Under the pieces are notes generated by a model. The model was not told the DNA's origin. It saw nothing but the letters and a program-made list of their open reading frames with translations, and did not search any database. Shown piece after piece: positions 46,000 through 54,773 of a stretch of 64,000 bases of DNA (position 1 is its first letter; each line of letters starts with the position of its first letter). This DNA is from Scardovia inopinata JCM 12537 (GTDB lineage: Bacteria > Actinomycetota > Actinomycetes > Actinomycetales > Bifidobacteriaceae), in the NCBI RefSeq assembly GCF_001042695.1, contig NZ_AP012334.1, positions 1,240,001 through 1,304,000 of the forward strand, given 5' to 3'. A program made the position numbers and the translations under genes.

Positions 46000-46920
46000 A
46001 TGCAAGTAATGAAAAATACAGCAACAATCACCGGCACGGTGACAGTCTCCACAGATGGAAGCGCCTTATCCAACCCTAACGGACCCATGGGCTGGGGATG
46101 GGCTGAACACACAGACACGACCGGCGGCCATATAGCTTCGTCGACGGGCAGGGACTGTGACTGCGGAGGAGCAAGCAATGGAACAAACCAGATTGGCGAG
46201 CTGTGCGCCGTATTACAGGCTTTACGTACCCACAGGGGATCTTATTGTCTGATTATTGAATCAGATTCCCAATATGCCATCAAATGCTCCACCATCTGGC
46301 TAGAAGGCTGGAAGAAGAACGGTTGGAAGAATTCCAAGCACGAGCCTGTCAAGAATGCCCCTTTGATCAAAGCCATAGACAGGGAGATTTCTGAGCGGCC
46401 AGGACCGGTAAGTTTTACCTGGGTAAAAGGCCACGCAGGTAATATGTATAATGAGAAGGTTGACAGCCTTGCCCGTGGATATGCAGAAAAATGTCAGGCA
46501 GGCCGCGCACCTAACTATCTGCCCTATGAAGGATGGCAGTCCCTGATCTCCTCTATTTACGGACACTCCATGACAATTCCCGACAATCCCTCTCAGGCTC
46601 CGCAGGCTGATGATTATCTTGCAGCCGATCAGACCAGCAGGCCGGAGGCAGATAAGGATACCACCAAGGAAGGCAGCAGAAACCGGGTATCAAATTCAGC
46701 AACAGCGCCAACTATCGAGACTACAGAAACCACAGAGACTACGGTCGCTCATGAGCTTTTAGCCCAGATTAGATCCGCTGCTGACCAGTTTAATCTGGCT
46801 GCTCAGAGGCTGGAAAATGCCAGCGCTCATATGGATAAGGCTATTGCCAGCCTTGACGAGGCAATTCGTCGTTTTGACGATAGTAGTTGGGATAATAATC
46901 ATCAGGATACTTTATTTTAA
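46000..46920 (+). CDS. Ribonuclease HI-like protein with C-terminal extension
   Basis: The RNase H fold cleaves RNA in RNA/DNA hybrids. From the ATG at 46000 the protein has 306 residues, and the four catalytic acids are visible: D19 (VSTDGSALSNPNG), E67 (QIGELCAVLQAL), D89 (IESDSQYAIKC) and D155 (NEKVDSLA), with H145 in VKGHAGN. The C-terminal half is a linker rich in Thr/Glu followed by a helical segment (LLAQIRSAADQFNLAAQRLE). A longer frame from a TTG at 45916 exists but has no support. It is followed by rpiA after 55 bp. Confidence 0.9.
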   Translation: MQVMKNTATITGTVTVSTDGSALSNPNGPMGWGWAEHTDTTGGHIASSTGRDCDCGGASNGTNQIGELCAVLQALRTHRGSYCLIIESDSQYAIKCSTIWLEGWKKNGWKNSKHEPVKNAPLIKAIDREISERPGPVSFTWVKGHAGNMYNEKVDSLARGYAEKCQAGRAPNYLPYEGWQSLISSIYGHSMTIPDNPSQAPQADDYLAADQTSRPEADKDTTKEGSRNRVSNSATAPTIETTETTETTVAHELLAQIRSAADQFNLAAQRLENASAHMDKAIASLDEAIRRFDDSSWDNNHQDTLF

Positions 46921-46975
46921 CCGGATATCTTATTTTACATCCGATAAAAATCAGTAAATCTCATACAAGGAGACA

Positions 46976-47683
46976 ATGATGGATAAAGAAACACAGGATA
47001 AGCTCAAAAAAGCAGCAGGCATTGAAGCCGCCAAACTGGTCACCGATGGTATGATCGCCGGCCTGGGAACAGGTTCAACTGTCCGCTTCCTCGTTGACGA
47101 GTTAGGCAGGAGAACTCAGGAGGAAGGCCTGAAATTCACCGGAGTGACTACCTCCCGCCGTACACAGGAGCAGGCAGAAAGCTACGGAATTAAAATTGTG
47201 AACATTGATGATGTAGACAGGATTGATGTCACCATTGATGGAGCCGACGAAGTTGATAAAAACTTCGATGGAATTAAGGGCGGCGGCGCAGCTCTCCTCT
47301 GGGAAAAGATTGTTGCCATCAACTCACATAAAATTGTATGGATTGTTGATGAGTCTAAAGTTGTGGACACTATTGGCAAGTTCCCCCTACCCGTTGAAGT
47401 TATACCCTTCGGTGCCGGCCATGTTGTTAAGCACTTTGAAGACAAAGGGTACAAGCCTGTTCTGCGCCTAAATCAGCAGGGATCTCCCGTGTTGACCGAT
47501 GAAAAGAACTATGTGGTTGACCTGCATCTTGGCCAGATTGATGCCCCCCAAGAGTTGGCCCAAGACCTGATCACCACAGTAGGCGTGGTGGAGCACGGTC
47601 TCTTCCTCAATATGGTTGACACGGTAATTGTTGGAGACCCTCACGGTCCCCGCATTCTGACCAACCCTAGGAAGATAAAGTAA
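46976..47683 (+). CDS. rpiA: Ribose-5-phosphate isomerase A
   Basis: This enzyme interconverts ribose-5-phosphate and ribulose-5-phosphate and feeds the bifid shunt and nucleotide synthesis. The 235-residue protein has [45 protein letters not shown] and LPVEVIPFG, all typical of RpiA. AAGGAGACA lies before the tandem ATG codons. Confidence 0.97.
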   Translation: MMDKETQDKLKKAAGIEAAKLVTDGMIAGLGTGSTVRFLVDELGRRTQEEGLKFTGVTTSRRTQEQAESYGIKIVNIDDVDRIDVTIDGADEVDKNFDGIKGGGAALLWEKIVAINSHKIVWIVDESKVVDTIGKFPLPVEVIPFGAGHVVKHFEDKGYKPVLRLNQQGSPVLTDEKNYVVDLHLGQIDAPQELAQDLITTVGVVEHGLFLNMVDTVIVGDPHGPRILTNPRKIK

Positions 47684-47692
47684 CATGTAATA

Positions 47693-47723
47693 TACTCTCA
47701 AGAGAATGAATACTCGGGAGTAT
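47693..47723 (+). terminator. Weak hairpin after rpiA
   Basis: ATATACTC (47693-47700) is complementary to GAGTATAT (47716-47723). Only a short T-rich tract follows, so this is a weak terminator candidate. Confidence 0.35.
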
Positions 47724-47780
47724 ATCTTTGTCATAAAAATAAAGCATAAACAAAATATAAAAGCACAAGTAGAAAAGCAA

Positions 47781-47804
47781 AAAGCCCCTCTGCTGAGGGG
47801 CTTT
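47781..47804 (-). terminator. Bidirectional terminator, mainly of the bS22 gene
   Basis: AAAGCCCCTC (47781-47790) and GAGGGGCTTT (47795-47804) form a 10-bp stem with a 4-nt loop. On the minus strand a T-rich run (TTTTTGCTTTT) follows; on the plus strand there are fewer T. Confidence 0.9.
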
Positions 47805-47858
47805 AAGTTTATTCAAGACTGTTTAGCTTTAGAAGGCAGGCGCCTTCAAGCGGTCGCA

Positions 47859-47948
47859 CTACTTGCGCTGATGACGAGTCTTACGCAGCATTTTGCGGTG
47901 CTTCTTTTTACTCATCCGCTTGCGACGCTTCTTGATGACAGAACCCAT
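47859..47948 (-). CDS. Small ribosomal protein bS22 (AURKAIP1/COX24 domain)
   Basis: A 29-codon gene on the minus strand reads MGSVIKKRRKRMSKKKHRK and continues MLRKTRHQRK before a TAG. It matches the short, very basic actinobacterial protein that binds the 30S subunit near the decoding region. GGAGG lies six bases before the ATG and a strong hairpin follows 55 bp after the stop. It is too short for most gene finders. Confidence 0.93.
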   Translation of the reverse strand: MGSVIKKRRKRMSKKKHRKMLRKTRHQRK

Positions 47949-48032
47949 CAGAGCCTCCGTTTCCTAGTGAACACAACTTTCAATATCCTACCCCTATTAG
48001 CGGACAGGGTCAGTAAAGAATAGGGACAGAGC

Positions 48033-48836
48033 TTAGTACCCAAACTTATTGAAGAAGTCTGTCAACTGATCTTTGGGCCCGGTTATCTGAAAAAGAACAG
48101 AAGAATTCTGCTCAACCACCACGGCCTGGCTGGAATTGCCAGACTCTTCTTTAACTACATAAGAGCCAGTTTGAGCGCCTTTCACGGACACATTCCCCTG
48201 AGCAAGCTGTTTGCCCTTTAACTCATTAGTCACAGTCTGATATTGTTTGAGGGCATAATCATCGGTAGACCATTGAGCCAGGGTCACAGTAATGTCTTTA
48301 CTCCTATCTCCCGTGGAATAGGTAACCACATATTCCTCGATAGGCTGGGAAGATTCCCAGGCAGTAGTAGGTTTTATCGATTGACGGGCATAGGCCCCCA
48401 CGGTGGCGGGAAGAACGGTTTTTACTAATTCTGAGGCGTTGGACGGCAGAGGACTGGCCGAAATCGTCGGGCTGGCAACAGTTTGCGACCCCGAAGCCGA
48501 TGACGATGTGTGGATAATATTATCCACCCCCCCATTCTTTTTCAGAGCCCAGCCAGGCCACAGGAAAGCAGTAATCACAGCAGCAAGGATGAGGACAATG
48601 GCAACGATGGAGACCGTAATACGGTTGCGGTGAGAGCGGTTACGAAGTGTTTTCTCCATGCTCTGGAAGGCCTCATCATTCTCAGCAGAATCATCAGCTC
48701 CATCATTCTCATCAGCATTACCCTGGCCTGCAGGCAGATCAGTCTTGGTGTAGTCCTCTTCCTGGCTGCCAGGTGCCTGCCCGCGCATAGCAAGACCCCG
48801 AAAAGGGTCATCATTATTCTGCTGCTCATTCGTCAT
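48033..48836 (-). CDS. Membrane-anchored protein of unknown function
   Basis: The start at 48836 (MTNEQQNNDDPFRG) was chosen because AGGAAAT precedes it. The protein has 267 residues: an acidic cytosolic part, one membrane helix (ITVSIVAIVLILAAVITAFLW), then an outer domain (ASELVKTVLPATVGAYARQS, ending DFFNKFGY) preceded by a Ser-rich spacer. No family is recognised. It diverges from radA, 70 bp away. Confidence 0.75.
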   Translation of the reverse strand: MTNEQQNNDDPFRGLAMRGQAPGSQEEDYTKTDLPAGQGNADENDGADDSAENDEAFQSMEKTLRNRSHRNRITVSIVAIVLILAAVITAFLWPGWALKKNGGVDNIIHTSSSASGSQTVASPTISASPLPSNASELVKTVLPATVGAYARQSIKPTTAWESSQPIEEYVVTYSTGDRSKDITVTLAQWSTDDYALKQYQTVTNELKGKQLAQGNVSVKGAQTGSYVVKEESGNSSQAVVVEQNSSVLFQITGPKDQLTDFFNKFGY

Positions 48837-48906
48837 ATTTCCTATTTTTGCATGGCTTGGGGACTCTGCCCGCTCAATGTCTGTATAGATCAGTAGCCTG
48901 CGGACT

Positions 48907-50322
48907 ATGGCAAAGTCACCAAGGAAGTATGTATGCTCTGAATGCGGATGGGACGGATCCAAATGGTATGGGCGCTGTCCCAATTGCGGCCAGTGGGGAA
49001 CAATCGAGGAATTTCACGAATCATCCCTGCCCTCCTCCCATTCCAGGGCATCATCCTCTCGTTCCCTCAGCCAGGCGGAAACAGAAGCCATTCTTAAGCC
49101 TGTTACCGACGAAGGCCTGCACGATGTTGTTCGCCTGTCAACCGGTTTCGAGGAATTTAACCGGGTTCTGGGCGGAGGAATAGTGCCTGGAGCTGTGATT
49201 CTTATGGCAGGAGAACCAGGCATTGGAAAATCCACTCTTCTACTGGAAACAGCAGGGAATATTTCCAGAGCCCTCCAGACAGAGGGGAAGAAAATTTTGT
49301 ATATTTCAGGTGAGGAATCCCTAGCTCAAATCCGTATGCGAGCCAGGAGGATTGGAGCGGTTGTCGCCAATCTGCTTCTGGCCTCTACAACCGACCTGGC
49401 GACGGTAGCCTCTTTGATTCGCCGGGAATCTCCGGCCTTAGCCATAGTTGATTCAGTGCAGACAATTTATGATCAGGAAACGGACGGTATCCCCGGGGGC
49501 AGCACCCAGGTCAGGCAGGTTGCAGTCAGTCTCATTGATTGCGCCAAAAGTCTGGGAATCCCCATCCTCCTGGTAGGTCATGTAACTAAAGATGGTTCCA
49601 TTGCCGGCCCCAGAACCCTGGAACATCTAGTCGACGTAGTCTGCCAGTTTGAGGGTGATAATCAGACTGCTTTGAGGCTGCTGAGGAGCCTAAAGAATCG
49701 TTTTGGCCCCACTGATGAAGTAGGCTGTTTTGACATGAGCGGGGAAGGCATAGAGGAAGTTGCTGACCCAAGCGGCCTTTTTGTCAGCGATTCTCAGGAA
49801 CAATCAGCAGGAACCTGTGTGACTTTTATTGTTGATGGTCATCGCAGTCTTCCTCTTGAAATTCAGGCCCTGGTCACTTCTTCTGTCCTGCCCTCTCCCA
49901 GACGAACCACCAATGGAGTGGACTACAACCGCTTGGCTATGATTGTAGCTGTTCTTCACCGGCATGGCAGGATATCGTTACTCAATAATGATATTTATGT
50001 GTCGACTATTGCCGGAGGTTCTGCCAGGGAACCCGCCTGTGACCTGGCTATCGCCGCTGCCTTGGCCTCAGCTGCCAGGGAGATTCCCATTGACCGCCAG
50101 ACCCTCTGCCTGGGAGAAATCTCCCTGACGGGGCAGATCCGGCCGGTCCCCCGAATAACAAACCGCCTGCGCGAAGCAGCTAGGATAGGTTTTACCCGGG
50201 CTCTGGTTCCTCGGCACAGAAAAGGCTCGCCGTGGTATAAGGAAGCAGATTCACGTCACATCGGGAATCTGGACCTAGTTGAAGTCTCCTCCCTGAAAGA
50301 AGCCCTGGAACAGCTTCTGTAG
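48907..50322 (+). CDS. radA: DNA repair protein RadA
   Basis: This is a DnaB-like helicase that helps branch migration in recombination. The 471-residue protein has a Cys4 zinc finger (CSECGWDGSKWYGRCPNCGQW), Walker A GEPGIGKSTLLLETA, the family motif KNRFG and a Lon-like C-terminal domain (GEISLTGQIRPVPRI). The length and order of parts are standard. Confidence 0.97.
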   Translation: MAKSPRKYVCSECGWDGSKWYGRCPNCGQWGTIEEFHESSLPSSHSRASSSRSLSQAETEAILKPVTDEGLHDVVRLSTGFEEFNRVLGGGIVPGAVILMAGEPGIGKSTLLLETAGNISRALQTEGKKILYISGEESLAQIRMRARRIGAVVANLLLASTTDLATVASLIRRESPALAIVDSVQTIYDQETDGIPGGSTQVRQVAVSLIDCAKSLGIPILLVGHVTKDGSIAGPRTLEHLVDVVCQFEGDNQTALRLLRSLKNRFGPTDEVGCFDMSGEGIEEVADPSGLFVSDSQEQSAGTCVTFIVDGHRSLPLEIQALVTSSVLPSPRRTTNGVDYNRLAMIVAVLHRHGRISLLNNDIYVSTIAGGSAREPACDLAIAAALASAAREIPIDRQTLCLGEISLTGQIRPVPRITNRLREAARIGFTRALVPRHRKGSPWYKEADSRHIGNLDLVEVSSLKEALEQLL

Positions 50323-50390
50323 TCCTGAAGACAACCCACCTCTTCTACCACCAGATAGGCAGCAGGTAGTCAGGGTAGCGGACAGGAAGA

Positions 50391-51212
50391 TTACCGACCT
50401 GTAGATCCGGGAGCCGACGAGGATTGTGATGAGTGAGAGGGGGACGGTGACGAAGACTGTGAGGAAGAGGAGCCGGGTGAGGAGCTGGTGGAAGGTGAGG
50501 GGGAAGGACTAGGTGGCTCAGTCACGGTTAAGGTAAGCTCATTCGATTTAATTGCAGGATCAGACTTAATAAAAATATAAGCCTTGTAGGTGCCCGGATT
50601 AACTGTTTTCAAATCTTTGCTGGCCTTGCACACTGACTGGGAAGCTGTGGTTGGCCAGGAAAGAGACTGAGTATCTTTATCTTTCCCCGTCATCAGAAGC
50701 ATCCTGGACTCACTCTCACACACATCAGACCGCCAGACTGTAGCGTTCCCGCTGGTAATAACTAAAACCCTTGAGCTGGCGGAGGCATCGATCAGGCAGT
50801 CTTTCTTGCCCTGGTGACTCATAGTCATGCTGAAAATTATAGACGATCCCGCCTGCACTGTTGAAGTGTTGGAATTAAGGGACAGAGACAGGTACGAAGA
50901 GGTACAGTCAGGAATCCCCGAGAGTTTGCTTTTTTCGCTTCTGCTGGAATTTTCCTGGCTGGAAGTAGATGGAGGAGCGGAGGCTGAAGACGAGCCGGAG
51001 GCTGAAGGCGAAGCGGAAGAAGTTACGGAAGCTGAAGAGGAAGGGGCGGGGGCTCTGTGAGAAAGCGCATGGGAAATTCCCACGATTCCTGCAACCAGGG
51101 CGGCGATGACTGCCAGCAGAATAAGAAGGGCAATAATTCTGCGCCGCCTGTATATCTTCTGCATCTGAGCCTTGTTGGGCTTTCTCTTCGGTGGATTCTT
51201 CCGCGTTTCCAT
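50391..51212 (-). CDS. Membrane-anchored Ser-rich protein of unknown function
   Basis: The 273-residue protein has a basic cytosolic start, one membrane helix (IIALLILLAVIAALVAGIVG, about 27-46), a Ser/Ala/Pro-rich spacer, an outer domain (about 95-230, cysteines near IPDCTSSYL, KKDCLIDA, SDVCESES and SVCKASKD that may pair) and a Ser/Pro-rich C-terminus of about 40 residues. No known enzyme motif is present. It is convergent with radA and follows mutY by 24 bp. Confidence 0.75.
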   Translation of the reverse strand: METRKNPPKRKPNKAQMQKIYRRRRIIALLILLAVIAALVAGIVGISHALSHRAPAPSSSASVTSSASPSASGSSSASAPPSTSSQENSSRSEKSKLSGIPDCTSSYLSLSLNSNTSTVQAGSSIIFSMTMSHQGKKDCLIDASASSRVLVITSGNATVWRSDVCESESRMLLMTGKDKDTQSLSWPTTASQSVCKASKDLKTVNPGTYKAYIFIKSDPAIKSNELTLTVTEPPSPSPSPSTSSSPGSSSSQSSSPSPSHSSQSSSAPGSTGR

Positions 51213-51236
51213 AATATCCAGTGTAAACTGAAGTCG

Positions 51237-52280
51237 TTACCGCAGGGGAAGACTGACGGAATGATCCTTATAAATTACGATCAGTCCGTCATCATCTAAA
51301 GAAGCCAGGCATTCATCCAGCCGCCCATGATCTGGGCATAAAACCAGCAGCTGGTTATAGGTCAGGGTGGGGGCCACGCCAGGGGGAAGCGCCTGTCCCC
51401 TATCTTCTCTTTCTGATGGTAAATGCGGCTCCATCTGTCCCTGACTGCCCTCTTGTACTTTTCGGTTGCTTTCCCTCAAAGCCTGCAGAATCCGCCCCCG
51501 AATCTGTCGGTTGGTTCCCTGGAATTTTTGACGAGGACGAGTTGGCCCCTGGCCCAGGCCAGGAAGGCCAGCCGCATAAAAATCACACAAATCCTTAAGA
51601 GGGCATTGGGTGCACAGGGGCTTATGGGCAGTACAAATTACAGCTCCGACTTCCATCAGAGCCTGGTTCCAGATGACTGATTCCTCCTTCTTTCGGGGAA
51701 GAAGGTCCACTGCAAGCTGCCTGTCAGACGCCTTTGCAGACCCCCCGGTAGATTCCTTGCCTTCAAAAGAGCGGGATAGGACCCGGCGAATATTCGTATC
51801 TATAACCGGAACCCGGGTCCCGAAGGCAAAAGACAAGACAGCTGAAGCCGTATAATCCCCCACTCCGGGCAGGGCAATCAGTTGATCGTAAACGGAGGGA
51901 ACCTGGCCTCCATAAGAGGAGACCAGAACTCGGGCACATTCTTGCAGGCGAAGGGCCCTGCGGGGGTAGCCCAGGCGTCCCCAAGCAGCAATGATGTCAG
52001 CCGCAGCAGCCCTGCTCAGCGCGCGGGGAGTCGGCCAGAGCCGCATCCATTCCAACCAGTAAGGACGAACCCGGCTCATGGGTGTTTGCTGACTCATCAC
52101 CTCAGACACCAGCACTCCCCAGGGGCTGGTCCGGCCAAAACGCCAAGGCAGGTCACGGGCATTATCCTGCCACCAAGAAGAAAGACGGTCATATGCTGCA
52201 GTTGCTTTAGCCGCAGCAACAGCTTGGGAAACATGCCTGTCCTGAGTCTTCATCAACGATTGCCTGCTGTCTGTCATCAT
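51237..52280 (-). CDS. mutY: A/G-specific adenine glycosylase
   Basis: MutY removes adenine mispaired with 8-oxoguanine. The protein has the catalytic-helix motif SEVMSQQTP, the helix-hairpin-helix LPGVGDYTASAVLSFAFG with the catalytic Asp in VIDTNIRRVLSR, and a cluster-binding C-x6-C-x2-C-x5-C run (CTAHKPLCTQCPLKDLC). The start near 52280 (MMTDSRQSL, 347 residues) avoids overlap with the divergent trmL gene; a longer frame to 52355 would overlap it. The C-terminal part is short. Confidence 0.93.
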   Translation of the reverse strand: MMTDSRQSLMKTQDRHVSQAVAAAKATAAYDRLSSWWQDNARDLPWRFGRTSPWGVLVSEVMSQQTPMSRVRPYWLEWMRLWPTPRALSRAAAADIIAAWGRLGYPRRALRLQECARVLVSSYGGQVPSVYDQLIALPGVGDYTASAVLSFAFGTRVPVIDTNIRRVLSRSFEGKESTGGSAKASDRQLAVDLLPRKKEESVIWNQALMEVGAVICTAHKPLCTQCPLKDLCDFYAAGLPGLGQGPTRPRQKFQGTNRQIRGRILQALRESNRKVQEGSQGQMEPHLPSEREDRGQALPPGVAPTLTYNQLLVLCPDHGRLDECLASLDDDGLIVIYKDHSVSLPLR

Positions 52281-52296
52281 CTTTATTGTTGCAAAT

Positions 52297-52953
52297 ATGG
52301 ACGATAATGAGCAGACTGCAAGCACCACCCCTATGCCCCGGGGAGTGGATTCCATGTTTGAATACGGGTATAGAAAATCATCTTACGGACCGGATGAACT
52401 GGTCACCGACGCCCATGGAAATCCCATCAATGTGGCTGATGCCATGCTCCAACCTTCCCAGGCCAGCCTGGCGGAAACATCAACCCCCCATCTATGCTTC
52501 TACTCCCCTAGAATTCCGGGAAACACCGGCTCGGCCATCCGCCTCTGCGCCATTACCGGCACCATCCTGCACCTGGTGGAGCCCCTGGGCTTCAACCTAA
52601 AAGATACCAAGCTGCGCAGGGCAGGACTGGATTATCATGATATGACTCATGTTGTTATTCATCCCAATTTCACCAATCTGGTGGAATCCATGCCCGACAG
52701 TCGGATTATTTCCTTTACCGCCCAGGCACGGACCCTTTACACGGAAGTAGACTACCAGCCCAACGATATTCTCCTTTTCGGCCCTGAACCCGGGAATATT
52801 CCCGATCCCATGGATATTATGTCAGGTGATCATATATATAAACAAGTGCGGTTCCCCATGCGGCCCAGCCTGCGCAGTCTCAATCTTGCCAACTGCGCGG
52901 CCATAGCTCTCTACGAGGCGTGGAGGCAGATGGGATTTGCCGGGGGAGAATAA
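52297..52953 (+). CDS. trmL: tRNA (cytidine(34)-2'-O)-methyltransferase, TrmL-like (SPOUT)
   Basis: This is a knotted SPOUT methyltransferase that modifies the wobble base of tRNA-Leu. The core has NTGSAIRLCAITGTILHLVE, LLFGPEPGNIP and SLRSLNLANCAAIALYEAWRQ, matching the three SPOUT motifs. An N-terminal extension of about 65 residues is unusual. It diverges from mutY with a gap of 16 bp. Confidence 0.9.
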   Translation: MDDNEQTASTTPMPRGVDSMFEYGYRKSSYGPDELVTDAHGNPINVADAMLQPSQASLAETSTPHLCFYSPRIPGNTGSAIRLCAITGTILHLVEPLGFNLKDTKLRRAGLDYHDMTHVVIHPNFTNLVESMPDSRIISFTAQARTLYTEVDYQPNDILLFGPEPGNIPDPMDIMSGDHIYKQVRFPMRPSLRSLNLANCAAIALYEAWRQMGFAGGE

Positions 52954-53006
52954 TAATAGATCGCTTCCTGTAAGATATAAACAAAGCACAGCAGGAGCAA
53001 GAGGTC

Positions 53007-53279
53007 ATGAACAAAGCCATTATTACCGTTGTAGGCAAAGATACGGTTGGAATTATTGCACGGGTATGCACCTATCTAGCTGGACGCCAGGTGAATATCT
53101 TAGATATTTCGCAGACCATTGTGGATGGATTTTTTACCATGATGATGGTTGCAGATTATACCCAATCTACCAGTTCTTTTGAAGAATTAGCCAATCACCT
53201 GACGGAGCTGGGGAAGACTATTGGGGTTGATATTCACTGCCAGAGAGAAGAAATTTTCACCGCCATGCACCGCATTTAG
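53007..53279 (+). CDS. ACT domain protein (UPF0237)
   Basis: This 90-residue ACT domain (ITVVGKDTVGIIARVCTYLA and VNILDISQTIVDGFFTMMM) is of the UPF0237 family, thought to bind amino acids. It precedes the UPF0210 gene by 29 bp, a conserved pair in many Gram-positive bacteria. The function of the pair is unknown. Confidence 0.92.
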   Translation: MNKAIITVVGKDTVGIIARVCTYLAGRQVNILDISQTIVDGFFTMMMVADYTQSTSSFEELANHLTELGKTIGVDIHCQREEIFTAMHRI

Positions 53280-53308
53280 CGGAAATCTGCTGAAGGAGCA
53301 CCATCAGA

Positions 53309-54673
53309 ATGATTAATTTCACCGAGGTTGGCGAGACCAATGCCATGATCAGCCAAGAAAAGCTGGATGTACGCACCGTCACCATGGGCATCAGCCTGGT
53401 GGATTGCATCAGTGACAACCTGGACACCCTCTGCCGGAACATTTATAACAAAATCACTGCTTATGCCGGCAGCCTGGTCCCTGTCTGCCAGCAGATAGAG
53501 CAAGAATTCAGCATTCCTATTGTCAACAAGCGCATTTCTGTCACCCCTCTTTCTTTGATCGGTGCAAGCGCCTGCTCTGACGCCGGGGATTACGTCCGTC
53601 TCTGTCAGGTTCTTAATCAGGCTGCTCATGATGTAGGAGTCAACTTTTTGGGCGGCTTCTCAGCCATAGTTTCCAAGGCTATGACCCCGTCTGACCGTCT
53701 ACTGATTGAATCCCTCCCCCAAGCACTAGCTCAGACTGATCGGGTCTGTGCCTCCGTCAACGTTGGCTCTACCCGCACCGGGATTGATATGGATGCCGTA
53801 GAGCTTATGGGACACGTTATAAAAAAGGCAGCTGTGGCAACTGCTGATCATGACAGCAATGCCACCACCAAATTGGTCGTTTTCTGCAATGCTCCTGATG
53901 ACAACCCTTTTATGGCCGGTGCCTTCCACGGGATTAGCGAGGGGGATGCCGTGATTAATGTAGGCGTTTCAGGCCCTGGGGTAGTGTCTCATGCCCTAGA
54001 CCAGGCTCAGGGAAAAGACTTTGCCTTCCTGTGTGAGACCATTAAGCGCACCGCTTTTAAAATCACCCGGGTCGGGCAGCTAGTTGCCCAGGAAGCCTCT
54101 TCCCGTTTAGGAGTTCCTTTTGGAATCATTGATCTTTCACTGGCTCCTACTCCGGCAATTGGCGATTCAGTCGGTCAGATTCTGGAAAAAATGGGGCTGG
54201 CCCGGGTAGGCGGCCCTGGCACCACTGCCGCCTTGGCCCTGCTCAATGATCAGGTCAAAAAGGGAGGAATCATGGCTTCTTCTTATGTTGGCGGCCTGTC
54301 AGGGGCTTTTATCCCTGTTTCTGAGGACAGCATCATGATTGATGCTGCCAGCAAAGGAAATCTGACCATAGAGAAGCTGGAAGCCATGACCTGTGTCTGC
54401 TCGGTAGGTCTTGACATGATTGCTATCCCGGGAGATACCAGTGATTCCACTATATCCGGTATTATTGCCGATGAAGCTGCTATTGGTATGGTCAATCAAA
54501 AAACAACAGCCGTCCGCCTTATTCCTGTTATAGGAAAGACTGTGGGAGATAAGGCTGAATTTGGTGGGTTACTTGGGCATGCCCCGATTATTCCTGTCAA
54601 CAAAACCGATTGCTCAGCCTTTGTAACCAGAGGGGGACGCATACCAGCCCCGGTCCATAGTTTCAAAAACTGA
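53309..54673 (+). CDS. UPF0210 (PFL) family protein
   Basis: The 454-residue protein matches UPF0210/DUF711, related to the pyruvate formate-lyase fold. Typical parts are [49 protein letters not shown] and [11 protein letters not shown]. No glycyl-radical motif is seen, so enzymatic activity is uncertain. The ACT gene lies just upstream and probably forms an operon with it. Confidence 0.92.
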   Translation: MINFTEVGETNAMISQEKLDVRTVTMGISLVDCISDNLDTLCRNIYNKITAYAGSLVPVCQQIEQEFSIPIVNKRISVTPLSLIGASACSDAGDYVRLCQVLNQAAHDVGVNFLGGFSAIVSKAMTPSDRLLIESLPQALAQTDRVCASVNVGSTRTGIDMDAVELMGHVIKKAAVATADHDSNATTKLVVFCNAPDDNPFMAGAFHGISEGDAVINVGVSGPGVVSHALDQAQGKDFAFLCETIKRTAFKITRVGQLVAQEASSRLGVPFGIIDLSLAPTPAIGDSVGQILEKMGLARVGGPGTTAALALLNDQVKKGGIMASSYVGGLSGAFIPVSEDSIMIDAASKGNLTIEKLEAMTCVCSVGLDMIAIPGDTSDSTISGIIADEAAIGMVNQKTTAVRLIPVIGKTVGDKAEFGGLLGHAPIIPVNKTDCSAFVTRGGRIPAPVHSFKN

Positions 54674-54715
54674 GACAATTCTCATCTACCTGTGTGTATT
54701 TATACACTAGCGGAC

Positions 54716-54721
54716 TATAAT
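54716..54721 (+). promoter_or_regulatory. Candidate -10 element of the amidohydrolase gene
   Basis: A perfect TATAAT lies 53 bp before the start codon. TGTGTA 17 bp upstream may be the -35. GTGTA-TTTA-TACAC, a small palindrome, overlaps the latter. Confidence 0.5.
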
Positions 54722-54773
54722 AACAATAAAATTAATGCTAAGCTGTACCTATACACAATCAGAAAGGAAGATT

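Noticed and set aside
47706-48023. A 105-codon plus-strand frame after rpiA
   Set aside because: It lies opposite the bS22 gene and its terminator and resembles no protein.
52280-52355. Longer N-terminus of MutY
   Set aside because: It would overlap the divergent trmL gene, and the extra residues are not part of the family.
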